A DNA stretch of 14,504 nucleotides from a bacterium. Lineage in GTDB: Bacteria > Ratteibacteria > UBA8468 > B48-G9 > JAFGKM01. Of the stretch, positions 7,788 through 14,504 are shown piece by piece. The position numbers were made by a program, and so were the translations under genes. The notes beneath the pieces were generated by a model that was not told where the DNA came from, ran no database searches, and was given only the letters and a program-made list of their open reading frames with translations. Numbering within the stretch: the stretch's first letter is position 1; every line of letters starts with the position of its first letter. The stretch covers positions 1 through 14,504 of the forward strand of contig DAORXQ010000042.1 of the NCBI GenBank assembly GCA_035371905.1, in the 5' to 3' direction.

Positions 7788-8469
7788 AATAAAGGGAGAA
7801 AAACTGACCAAAAATTATAATGGAGTTATCGCAATTAAGGATGTGGATATAGAAATAAAAAAGGGTGAAATTGTTGTCATAATTGGACCATCAGGTTCAG
7901 GTAAAACTACTTTATTAAATCTGCTTGGACTTATTGATAAACCCACAGAAGGAAAAGTATACATTGATGAAAAAGATACAGAAACTCTTACAGAAAAAGA
8001 GATTGCTGAGATAAGAAATAAGAAATTTGGATTTATTTTTCAATTTTTCTATTTAATACCTGAATTGAAAATTATTGAGAATGTTTTTTTACCCCTATGG
8101 ATTAGAGAGAAAAGGTTTAGTCCAGAATTTTTAAAGGAAGCAGAAAAATATCTGAACGTTTTTGGAATTTTAGATAAAAAGAATACATATCCCTCAAGAT
8201 TGTCAGGTGGAGAATTACAAAGAGTAGCAATATGCAGGAGTTTGATATGCCAGCCAGAAATTATTTTTGCAGATGAACCAACAGGAAGTATTGACAATAA
8301 AAGTGCTAATAGTTTTTTTGAATTTATGAAAAAATTTAATGAAGAAAAAGAGACAACTTTTGTAATAGCAACTCACAATGAAAAATTTTTACAATTTGCT
8401 TCAAAAGTAGTATATTTAAATGAAGGTAAAATTGAAAGGATGGAAAAAAAGGAGATGAAATGGGACTGA
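7780..8469 (+). CDS. lolD: Lipoprotein-releasing ABC transporter ATPase LolD
   Basis: A 229-residue ABC ATPase expected to power the adjacent permease from the cytoplasmic face. Visible motifs are Walker A GPSGSGKT (36-43), Q-loop Q88 in FIFQFF, signature LSGGE (141-145), Walker B IIFADE (161-166) and the switch H199 in ATHN. The D-loop reads GSID rather than the common GNLD, a mild change. The size and the Q-loop context fit the LolD/MacB-type MJ0796 family. Assignment to LolD rather than MacB or FtsE rests on the LolC/E-like partner in front of it. Its ATG lies inside the end of the permease gene and its last 10 bases overlap ilvE, so translation is probably coupled. Confidence 0.93.
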   Translation: MNKIKGEKLTKNYNGVIAIKDVDIEIKKGEIVVIIGPSGSGKTTLLNLLGLIDKPTEGKVYIDEKDTETLTEKEIAEIRNKKFGFIFQFFYLIPELKIIENVFLPLWIREKRFSPEFLKEAEKYLNVFGILDKKNTYPSRLSGGELQRVAICRSLICQPEIIFADEPTGSIDNKSANSFFEFMKKFNEEKETTFVIATHNEKFLQFASKVVYLNEGKIERMEKKEMKWD

Positions 8470-9338
8470 TAATATATCTTGATGGTAAATTTGTTGATGA
8501 AAATGAAGCAAAAATTTCTATTTTTGACCATGGGCTTTTATATGGTGATGGTGTATTTGAAGGACTCAGAAGTTACAATGGTAAAATTTTTAAACTTGAT
8601 GAACATATTATTCGTCTCTATAACTCTGCAAAAGCAATATTACTTGAAATTCCAGTGGAAAAGGAAGAGTTAAAGAAAATCATAATTGAAACTGTTAAGA
8701 GGAATAATTTGAAGGATAGTTATATAAGAGTTGTTGTTACAAGAGGGGTTGGAGACCTTGGACTTGACCCAAGGAAATGTAAAAAACCAACAATATTTGT
8801 AATAGCAAGTAAAATTCAATTATATCCAGAATCACTGTATGACAAAGGGATTGACCTTGTAACAGTTGCAACAAGAAGAAATTTGAATGAATCATTAAAT
8901 CCTGCTATAAAATCACTGAATTATCTGAACAATATCCTTGCAAAAATTGAAGCAAATAATTCAGGTGCAAGTGAGGGATTGATTTTAAATCAGTTTGGTT
9001 ATGTGAGTGAATGTACAGGTGAAAATATTTTTATTATTAAGGAGAAGAATTTAATAACTCCACCTGTTTCAGCAGGAGCACTTGATGGTATAACAAGAAG
9101 GGTTGTTATGGAGATAGGTGAAAATATTGGTTTAAAAGTTAAAGAAGAGAATATTACAAGATATGACATATATACAAGTGATGAATGTTTTCTGACCGGC
9201 ACAGCAGCAGAAATAGTCCCTGTTGTGGTTGTTGATAATAGAATTATAGGAGATGGAAAACCTGGAAAAATTACAATGAAAATAAGAAAAGAATTCCACT
9301 TGCTTACAGAAATAGAAGGAATACCTGTTTATGGATAA
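8460..9338 (+). CDS. ilvE: Branched-chain amino acid aminotransferase (class IV, PLP)
   Basis: A 292-residue fold-type IV PLP aminotransferase, expected to make or degrade leucine, isoleucine and valine using glutamate/2-oxoglutarate. The N-terminal LLYGDGVFEGLR (26-37) is typical of BCATs. R95 lies in VTRGVGDLGLDP (93-104). The PLP lysine is K151 in NPAIKSLNYL (147-156). ECTGENIF (184-191) and LTGTAAEI (245-252) supply the cofactor and substrate signature. D-amino-acid transaminase or aminodeoxychorismate lyase share the fold, but the YGDGVFEG start and overall pattern favour IlvE. GGAG sits just before the ATG inside the end of lolD. The gene has no obvious link to the lipoprotein-export and proteolysis genes around it and may be a passenger in the operon. 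Confidence 0.93.
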   Translation: MGLIIYLDGKFVDENEAKISIFDHGLLYGDGVFEGLRSYNGKIFKLDEHIIRLYNSAKAILLEIPVEKEELKKIIIETVKRNNLKDSYIRVVVTRGVGDLGLDPRKCKKPTIFVIASKIQLYPESLYDKGIDLVTVATRRNLNESLNPAIKSLNYLNNILAKIEANNSGASEGLILNQFGYVSECTGENIFIIKEKNLITPPVSAGALDGITRRVVMEIGENIGLKVKEENITRYDIYTSDECFLTGTAAEIVPVVVVDNRIIGDGKPGKITMKIRKEFHLLTEIEGIPVYG

Positions 9339-9717
9339 ATGTTTTATATGTAAAAGTAGAAGTTATCTATCAATAAAATTCAAAGGGAAAAAAGCAAAAA
9401 AAATTGAATTCAATTTTTGTAAGAAGTGCTGGGAGGAATATAATTCGTTTTTTAACAATAATAAAAGAAGAAAGTATGATAAATGTCCTGTCTGCGGTTA
9501 TACAATTGATGAATTTAAAGAATACAGGTTTCTTGGTTGTGATTTCTGTTATGAATATTTCTTTAAAGAAGTTTCAGATTATATGAGAAAAATTCATACA
9601 AACACAATATACAAAGGCAAATATCCTAAGAATTTTAAAAAAGAGGAAAAAATAAAAAAAATCTACCTTTTAAAAGGTTTGATAAATGAAATAACTATAA
9701 ATGGAAGAAATAAGTAA
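9331..9717 (+). CDS. mcsA: McsA-like zinc-finger activator of McsB
   Basis: A 128-residue protein with four CxxC pairs: C4/C7, C30/C33, C52/C55 and C70/C73. This matches the zinc-binding layout of McsA, the activating partner of the arginine kinase McsB. CPVCGYTIDEF (52-62) followed by GCDFCYEYF (69-77) and the IHTNTIYKGKYP stretch (88-99) are recognisable McsA landmarks. B. subtilis McsA is about 185 residues and ends in a UVR-type coiled coil; here only about 30 lysine-rich residues follow KGKYP, so that region is shortened or missing. The stop shows no frameshift and overlaps the mcsB start by 17 bases. The order mcsA-mcsB-clpC supports the call independently of sequence. Confidence 0.88.
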   Translation: MDKCFICKSRSYLSIKFKGKKAKKIEFNFCKKCWEEYNSFFNNNKRRKYDKCPVCGYTIDEFKEYRFLGCDFCYEYFFKEVSDYMRKIHTNTIYKGKYPKNFKKEEKIKKIYLLKGLINEITINGRNK

Positions 9718-10744
9718 GTTTTTATCTTGGGATATAATTGAAAAAGAAACTGATTGGGTTTATTCAAAATTAATTGATGATGTTGTGATAACTTCAAGGG
9801 TTAGGATTGCAAGAAATATAAAAGGATATCCTTTCCCCTATAATATGACAGTTAATACAGGTAAAAAAGTTGAAGAGATTTTACTAAAAGTTTTCTTAAA
9901 CTTTCCATCTGAAAAAATTTTTATTATAAATATTTCTAGTTTAAACGAGAAACAGAAAAAATCTCTTATAGAAAAACATCTTATAAGCAAGGAATTTTCT
10001 GAAAATGGACTTTGCGATAAGATTGTTATAATACCTGACAAGAAAGCAAGTATAATGATAAATGAAGAAGACCATTTGAGAATTCAGGTTATTTTACCCG
10101 GTCTTAATTTAAAAAAATGTTTGAAACTTATAAATGAAATAGATGATTATATTGATATAAAAATTGAATATGCATTTTCGCCAAAATTTGGTTATTTAAC
10201 TGCCTGCCCGACCAATACAGGAACTGCTTTAAGAAGTTCTGCACTCATTCATATTCCAGGAATTAGATTTTTTAAAAAAGATAAAACAATTTTTAAAAAT
10301 ATTGAGGGAATAGGAATTGCAGTAAGAGGATTTTATGGAGAAGGCAGTTTGCCTTTTGGAAGCATATTTCAGATGTCTTCAACGGAATCAACAGGTAAAA
10401 CAGAAAAGGAAATTGTTGGAGAACTTGAAAGTGTGGTAAAATTGATTGAAGAGGAAGAAAAAAAATGTATTGAAGAGATAAAAAATGATGGAAATTTGAA
10501 GAAAAAAATTTTGAAAAAGATTATGAAAATTTTAAAAGAAGAAAGAGAAAATGGAGAATTTATTGATTTTTATTCCCTTCTTTTTCTCTCTTATGTAAGT
10601 GGAATTTTAAATTTTGAAAAGCATGAGTTAAAAGATTTCTTTTTTTTCATCCTTGAAAATACTGGTAAAAACAAAAACTATATTTTTTCTGAAAAAAAAG
10701 GTAAAATATTAAAAAGGAAATTGTGGGAGAAATTAAATGTTTGA
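9701..10744 (+). CDS. mcsB: Protein arginine kinase McsB
   Basis: Phosphorylates arginine side chains of proteins, marking them for ClpC(P). The 347 residues keep the phosphagen-kinase fold. Visible motifs are TSRVRIARN (31-39), NEEDHLRIQ (121-129, catalytic Glu region), ACPTNTGTALRSS (168-180, active-site C169), RGFYGEG (209-215) and FQMSS (223-227). The small C-terminal region is highly charged and ends SEKKGKILKRKLWEKL (330-345). Where B. subtilis McsB has the phosphoarginine-binding RDxxRA motif, my alignment by eye shows EKKGKI, so the allosteric pocket seems absent or altered. There is no clear ribosome site, and the ATG lies inside the end of mcsA, so coupling with McsA synthesis is likely. 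It overlaps clpC by 8 bases. Confidence 0.95.
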   Translation: MEEISKFLSWDIIEKETDWVYSKLIDDVVITSRVRIARNIKGYPFPYNMTVNTGKKVEEILLKVFLNFPSEKIFIINISSLNEKQKKSLIEKHLISKEFSENGLCDKIVIIPDKKASIMINEEDHLRIQVILPGLNLKKCLKLINEIDDYIDIKIEYAFSPKFGYLTACPTNTGTALRSSALIHIPGIRFFKKDKTIFKNIEGIGIAVRGFYGEGSLPFGSIFQMSSTESTGKTEKEIVGELESVVKLIEEEEKKCIEEIKNDGNLKKKILKKIMKILKEERENGEFIDFYSLLFLSYVSGILNFEKHELKDFFFFILENTGKNKNYIFSEKKGKILKRKLWEKLNV

Positions 10745-13265
10745 AAGATTTACAAAAAGAGTAAAGATAATTCTGGATATAGCGAGAAAAGAAGCACTTA
10801 AATATGGACATAATAAAGTTGAGCCAGAACATATTTTACTAGCAATGCTTCAGGAAGGAGAAGGAGTTGGAATAGCAATTTTGAATTATCTCGGGGTTGA
10901 AACAGAAAGATTGAAATATGAACTGGAAAAAGTTATTAAAAGAGGGGTTCCTTTTTATAGTGGAGAATTACCTTTAAGTACTTCATCCAAGAGAGTTCTT
11001 GAATATTCTGTGAGAGAAGCACAGTTTTTTGGTCATTCATATATAGGAAGTGAACATCTTTTAATAGGTATATTACTTGAATCTGAATCATTACCTGCAC
11101 AGATTTTGAGGAAATTTGGAATAACTGTTGATAAAGCAAGGAATATTTTAGAAGAAATTTTAAGGGATCTGGAATTACCAGGAAATACTCCATATTCAAT
11201 TGAAGAAAAGGAAGATTTTTATTATAAAAATATGCCCAATAAAACATCAACAACTTATAAAAAACAGAAAACACCTGCACTTGATACTTTTGGAAGGGAC
11301 CTTACAAAACTTGCAATTGAAGGAAAACTTGACCCTGTTATAGGGAGAGAAAATGAAATAGAAAGAGTTATTCAGATTCTCTGCAGGAGAAAGAAAAATA
11401 ATCCTGTTTTACTTGGAGAACCCGGTGTTGGTAAAACTGCTATTGTAGAAGGACTTGCACAGAATATTGCTTTTGGTAAAATCCCTGAAATATTGAAAGA
11501 TAAAAGGATTGTTATGATTGACCTGCCATCAATGGTAGCAGGAACTAAATACAGAGGAGAATTTGAGCAGAGGGTTAAGGTTGTTCTTGATGAAATAAGG
11601 AATTCAGGCAATATAATTATTTTTATTGATGAAATTCATACTCTTGTTGGAGCTGGAGGGGCAGAAGGAGCAATAGATGCATCAAATATTTTAAAACCGG
11701 TTCTTTCCAGAGGTGAAATTCAATGTATTGGAGCCACTACTCTTGATGAATACAGAAAATATATTGAAAGAGACGGAGCACTTGAAAGGAGATTTCAACC
11801 TGTTATAGTTAATCCACCAACAGTTGAAGAGACAATAGAAATTCTTAAAGGACTTAAAGAAAAATATGAGTCACACCATAAATTAAAAATTTCAAATGAA
11901 GCAATAGAGGCGGCTGCTAAGTTGAGTGATAGATTTATTGCTGATAGATTTTTACCGGATAAAGCGATAGACCTTATAGATGAAGCAGCAAGTCAGAAAA
12001 GATTAAAACTTTATAAAGAACCAAAAGAAATAACAGCGCTTCAGGAAGAAATTGAATTACTTGGAAAAGAAAAGGAAAAAGCAGTGAAGACACAGGATTA
12101 TGAACTGCTAACTTCTATAAGGGATAAAGAAAGGGAACTTAAAAATAAAATTGATTTCTTGAGAGAAAATTTTATGAACTTAATTTCTGAAGAGGAAAAA
12201 ACATTGACTAAAGAAAATATTGCTGAGATTGTATCCCAGTGGACTGGTATTCCAGTTTCTCAACTATGTAAAGAAGAAAAGGAAAAATTACTTGAAATGG
12301 AAAAATTTTTGCATAAAATTGTTGTAGGACAGGATGAAGCAATAGAAACAATAAGCAAGGCAATAAGGAGGTCAAGAGCAGGTTTAAAGGATATAAGAAA
12401 ACCAATTGGCAGTTTTCTTTTTCTTGGTCCAACTGGTGTAGGAAAAACTCTACTTGCCAGAGCACTTGCTGAATTTCTTTTTGGAGATGATGATGCACTT
12501 ATACAAATAGATATGTCTGAATATATGGAAAAGTTTTCTATAAGCCGACTTATAGGTGCTCCTCCTGGATATGTTGGTTATGAAGAAGGTGGACAGTTAA
12601 CTGAAAAAGTCAGAAGGAGACCTTATTCTGTTATACTTTTTGATGAAATTGAAAAAGCACATCCTGATGTATTCAATCTTTTACTTCAAATTCTTGAAGA
12701 TGGACGGCTTACTGATAGTTTTGGAAGAAGTGTGAGTTTTAAAAACACTGTTATAATTATGACATCAAATATTGGAACAGAAATACTTAAAAATAAATCA
12801 GTTATTGGATTTTTAACACCAGAGGAGAAATTATCTTTTGAGAATTTAAAGTGTGAAATTCTGGAAAAGGTGAAAAAAACATTCAGACCGGAATTTTTAA
12901 ACCGACTTGATGATATAATAATCTTTCATCCATTAACACAGGAACACCTTTTGAAAATTGTTGAAATTGAGATTGAAAAAGTGAGAGAAAGATTGAATGA
13001 GTTGAAGGTTAAACTTATTGTAAGTGATGAGGCAAAAAAGTTTCTTGTTGAGAAAGGAACAAATACTGAATTTGGGGCAAGACCTTTAAAAAGAACCATT
13101 TCAAGATATGTTGAAGACCCTCTGTCAGAAGAAATTCTGAAGGGGAATTTTAAAGAAGGAGATGAAATAATTGTTGAAAGAAAAGGTCTTTTTCTTGTTT
13201 TTATAAAAAAGGAAGGAGAGCCAATTGAAACCAAAAAAAATCCTGTCAGTATTTCTAATTCTTAG
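10737..13265 (+). CDS. clpC: AAA+ unfoldase ClpC
   Basis: An 842-residue double-ring AAA+ unfoldase that threads substrates into ClpP. The N-domain (1-145) has two Clp repeats with EHILL (31-35) and EHLLI (106-110). By eye it retains E31, E106 and T6, equivalents of the phosphoarginine-reading residues of B. subtilis ClpC. Ring D1 has Walker A GEPGVGKT (227-234), Walker B IIFIDE (294-299) and arginine fingers in ALERRF (348-353). The short UVR-type middle coiled coil (about 430-475) separates ClpC from ClpB, whose middle domain is much longer. Ring D2 has GPTGVGKT (564-571), VILFDE (632-637), NRLD (722-725) and GARPLKR (780-786). The IGF tripeptide (690-692) lies where the ClpP-docking loop belongs. 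GGGAG at 10725-10729 is the ribosome site. No clpP is in the window. Confidence 0.97.
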   Translation: MFERFTKRVKIILDIARKEALKYGHNKVEPEHILLAMLQEGEGVGIAILNYLGVETERLKYELEKVIKRGVPFYSGELPLSTSSKRVLEYSVREAQFFGHSYIGSEHLLIGILLESESLPAQILRKFGITVDKARNILEEILRDLELPGNTPYSIEEKEDFYYKNMPNKTSTTYKKQKTPALDTFGRDLTKLAIEGKLDPVIGRENEIERVIQILCRRKKNNPVLLGEPGVGKTAIVEGLAQNIAFGKIPEILKDKRIVMIDLPSMVAGTKYRGEFEQRVKVVLDEIRNSGNIIIFIDEIHTLVGAGGAEGAIDASNILKPVLSRGEIQCIGATTLDEYRKYIERDGALERRFQPVIVNPPTVEETIEILKGLKEKYESHHKLKISNEAIEAAAKLSDRFIADRFLPDKAIDLIDEAASQKRLKLYKEPKEITALQEEIELLGKEKEKAVKTQDYELLTSIRDKERELKNKIDFLRENFMNLISEEEKTLTKENIAEIVSQWTGIPVSQLCKEEKEKLLEMEKFLHKIVVGQDEAIETISKAIRRSRAGLKDIRKPIGSFLFLGPTGVGKTLLARALAEFLFGDDDALIQIDMSEYMEKFSISRLIGAPPGYVGYEEGGQLTEKVRRRPYSVILFDEIEKAHPDVFNLLLQILEDGRLTDSFGRSVSFKNTVIIMTSNIGTEILKNKSVIGFLTPEEKLSFENLKCEILEKVKKTFRPEFLNRLDDIIIFHPLTQEHLLKIVEIEIEKVRERLNELKVKLIVSDEAKKFLVEKGTNTEFGARPLKRTISRYVEDPLSEEILKGNFKEGDEIIVERKGLFLVFIKKEGEPIETKKNPVSISNS
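13211..13218 (+). promoter_or_regulatory. Ribosome binding site deciding the TTG start of bamA
   Basis: GGAAGGAG contains AAGGAG (13213-13218), a strong Shine-Dalgarno match 6 bases before TTG at 13225. It lies inside the clpC coding region. No in-frame ATG exists until 13348, which would remove the signal peptide and part of POTRA 1. Confidence 0.75.
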
Positions 13266-14504
13266 TTTTTATGTCTTTTCAATCCCAATTTTAAAAATTA
13301 ATATTACAGGGAATAAAAATGTTTCAGTTGATAAAATACTCACTCTTATGAAGACAAAGGAAGGAATAGAATTTGATGAAAGGGTTATAAAAGATGATAT
13401 AAGTAACCTCATTAAAACAGGATATTTTAAGGATGTGAAATATACTTTAGAAAAAAAAGAGACAGGAATAGAATTGAATCTTGAGGTTAAAGAGAAACCT
13501 GTTATTGAAAAAATTATTTTTGAGGGGAATAGAGCATTAAAAACAAAAAAATTGAAAGAAATTTCAGAATTAAAAGAAGGCGATTTTTTCAATGAGGAAA
13601 AAGTTGTTGAAGGGATTGAGAAGATAAGAAATCAGTATTATAAAATGGGATATCATGCAAGTGAAATTGATTATGAAGTTGAAGAAAAGGATGGACTTTG
13701 TATTCTTAAAATACAAATAAATGAAAAAGGTAAGGGATATGTAAGTGAAATTTTATTTGAAGGGAATAATATATTTCCGGATAAAAGATTAAAGAAATTG
13801 ATGAAAATAAAGACGAGAAAGATGCCTTTTATAAGAGGGACTTATAAAGAAGATATTTTGGAAGAGGATATTAAGAGAATTAAAGATTTTTATAATGAAA
13901 ATGGATTTATTGAAGTTAAAATAGAAAAAGAAATTGAATATAAAGAGAAGGGTATTATTATAAAGATTTTTGTGGAAGAGGGTAAGAGATATTTTGTAGG
14001 TGAAATTAAATTTGAGGGAGAACTGATTTTTAATGAAGATATTTTAAGAAATCAGGTTTTGCTTAAAAGAGGGGATGTTTTCAATGTGAAAAAAAATGAA
14101 GAAAGTTTAAGAAATATCTATAAAATCTATTCAGATAAGGGATACATAAAATGCAATGTTGAATTTATCCCTGAAATTAGAGGAGACGCGGTAAACATAA
14201 CATATCTGATTAATCCAGGAGCAATTTACTATACAGAAGAAGTAAAAATAAAAGGAAATAAAATTACAAAAGACAAAGTAATAAGAAGAGAAATTAAACT
14301 TGAGCCAGGAGATAAAATAACAGGAGATAAAATAAGAAAAAGTTTTAACAATCTGAGAGATACCAATTATTTTGAAAACATACGTATATATCCTGAATTT
14401 GTTGAAGAAGGAAAGGCAAATGTTGTTGTGGATGTAAAAGAAAGAGAGAAAACAGGGCTTTTTTTAATTGGAGGTGGTTATAGCAGTATAGAAAAATTTG
14501 TGGG
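13225..14504 (+). CDS. bamA: Outer-membrane protein assembly factor BamA (partial, cut by right edge)
   Basis: The first 426 residues of BamA, the Omp85 protein that inserts beta-barrels into the outer membrane. The TTG start gives a signal peptide: basic MKPKK, then a hydrophobic run to about residue 18, with likely cleavage after VFS (17-19). Five POTRA domains follow at about 22-91, 92-170, 171-255, 256-332 and 333-408. Each has a strand near an FEGN/TGN/IKGN-like turn (for example ITGNK 27-31, FEGNR 99-103, FEGNN 178-182, IKGNK 342-346) and a GYF/GYH/GFI/GYI/NYF segment after the second helix. TGLFLIGGGYSS (410-421) begins the barrel, which lies outside the window. The frame is closed upstream by TAA at 13204-13206, so the N-terminus is complete. 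It overlaps clpC by 41 bases. Confidence 0.93.
   Translation, partial: MKPKKILSVFLILSFYVFSIPILKINITGNKNVSVDKILTLMKTKEGIEFDERVIKDDISNLIKTGYFKDVKYTLEKKETGIELNLEVKEKPVIEKIIFEGNRALKTKKLKEISELKEGDFFNEEKVVEGIEKIRNQYYKMGYHASEIDYEVEEKDGLCILKIQINEKGKGYVSEILFEGNNIFPDKRLKKLMKIKTRKMPFIRGTYKEDILEEDIKRIKDFYNENGFIEVKIEKEIEYKEKGIIIKIFVEEGKRYFVGEIKFEGELIFNEDILRNQVLLKRGDVFNVKKNEESLRNIYKIYSDKGYIKCNVEFIPEIRGDAVNITYLINPGAIYYTEEVKIKGNKITKDKVIRREIKLEPGDKITGDKIRKSFNNLRDTNYFENIRIYPEFVEEGKANVVVDVKEREKTGLFLIGGGYSSIEKFV

Noticed and set aside
8263..8300. LolD D-loop GSID instead of GNLD
   Set aside because: A mild substitution; Walker A, Walker B, signature, Q-loop and H-loop are all normal, so I do not infer a defect.
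8479..8673. 64-codon plus-strand open frame inside ilvE
   Set aside because: It overlaps the N-terminal BCAT signature in another frame and has no family features.
10640..10740. CtsR- or HrcA-type heat-shock operator before clpC
   Set aside because: I looked for direct GGTCAAA-like repeats and a CIRCE-type inverted repeat in the coding DNA just upstream of clpC and saw none.
10936..11280. 114-codon open frame on the minus strand
   Set aside because: It lies wholly inside the ClpC N-domain region, whose plus-strand frame is unambiguous; its translation shows no recognisable domain.
12926..13592. Minus-strand open frames at 12926-13234 and 13269-13592
   Set aside because: They mirror the 3' end of clpC and the signal-peptide/POTRA part of bamA. 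The plus-strand proteins have clear motifs and these have none.

Overview
The window is a strongly AT-rich stretch (G+C looks near 30% by eye, not counted) that is almost entirely coding. Every gene lies on the + strand, and no gap between genes exceeds about 60 bases. It carries eleven complete genes, one gene cut by the right edge, and possibly the last codons of another gene at the left edge. I see no rRNA, tRNA, CRISPR array, insertion sequence, phage gene or clear hairpin terminator.

Organism. BamA with five POTRA domains and a Lol-type lipoprotein exporter show a diderm bacterium with an outer membrane. The same operon holds McsA-McsB-ClpC, a protein-arginine-phosphorylation system best known from Gram-positive bacteria but also present in some diderms. 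The 629-residue tandem hydrolase resembles proteins I associate with Planctomycetes and related phyla. Together with the low G+C this suggests an uncultivated diderm of the PVC/Omnitrophota type. That placement is an inference from family knowledge and is weak. Proteins rich in Lys, Glu and Ile would fit a warm habitat but do not prove it.

Layout. (1) Positions 117-2677: an MFS drug-exporter-like gene overlapping a beta-CASP metallo-beta-lactamase ribonuclease by 4 nt, behind a candidate promoter. (2) Positions 2737-6609: a second candidate promoter, then pgk, tpiA and a cytoplasmic two-domain alpha/beta hydrolase that starts 2 nt after tpiA. (3) Positions 6606-9338: a LolC/E-type permease, lolD and ilvE, each overlapping the next. 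(4) Positions 9331-13265: mcsA, mcsB and clpC, again overlapping. (5) Position 13225 to the edge: bamA, starting at a TTG codon inside the end of clpC. From the hydrolase to bamA every junction is a 2-nt gap or an overlap of 4 to 41 nt, so pgk to bamA probably forms one long transcription unit.

How the genes work together. PGK and triosephosphate isomerase are consecutive lower-glycolysis/gluconeogenesis enzymes. The Lol pair extracts lipoproteins from the inner membrane and BamA inserts beta-barrel proteins into the outer membrane. Between them sits a protein-quality-control unit: McsA activates McsB, McsB phosphorylates arginines on damaged proteins, and ClpC recognises the mark and unfolds the substrate for ClpP, which is not in the window. 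By eye, ClpC keeps the residues that read phosphoarginine in B. subtilis, whereas McsB lacks the RDxxRA motif of its allosteric phosphoarginine pocket and McsA is short. These points make this module the most interesting part of an otherwise core-gene window.
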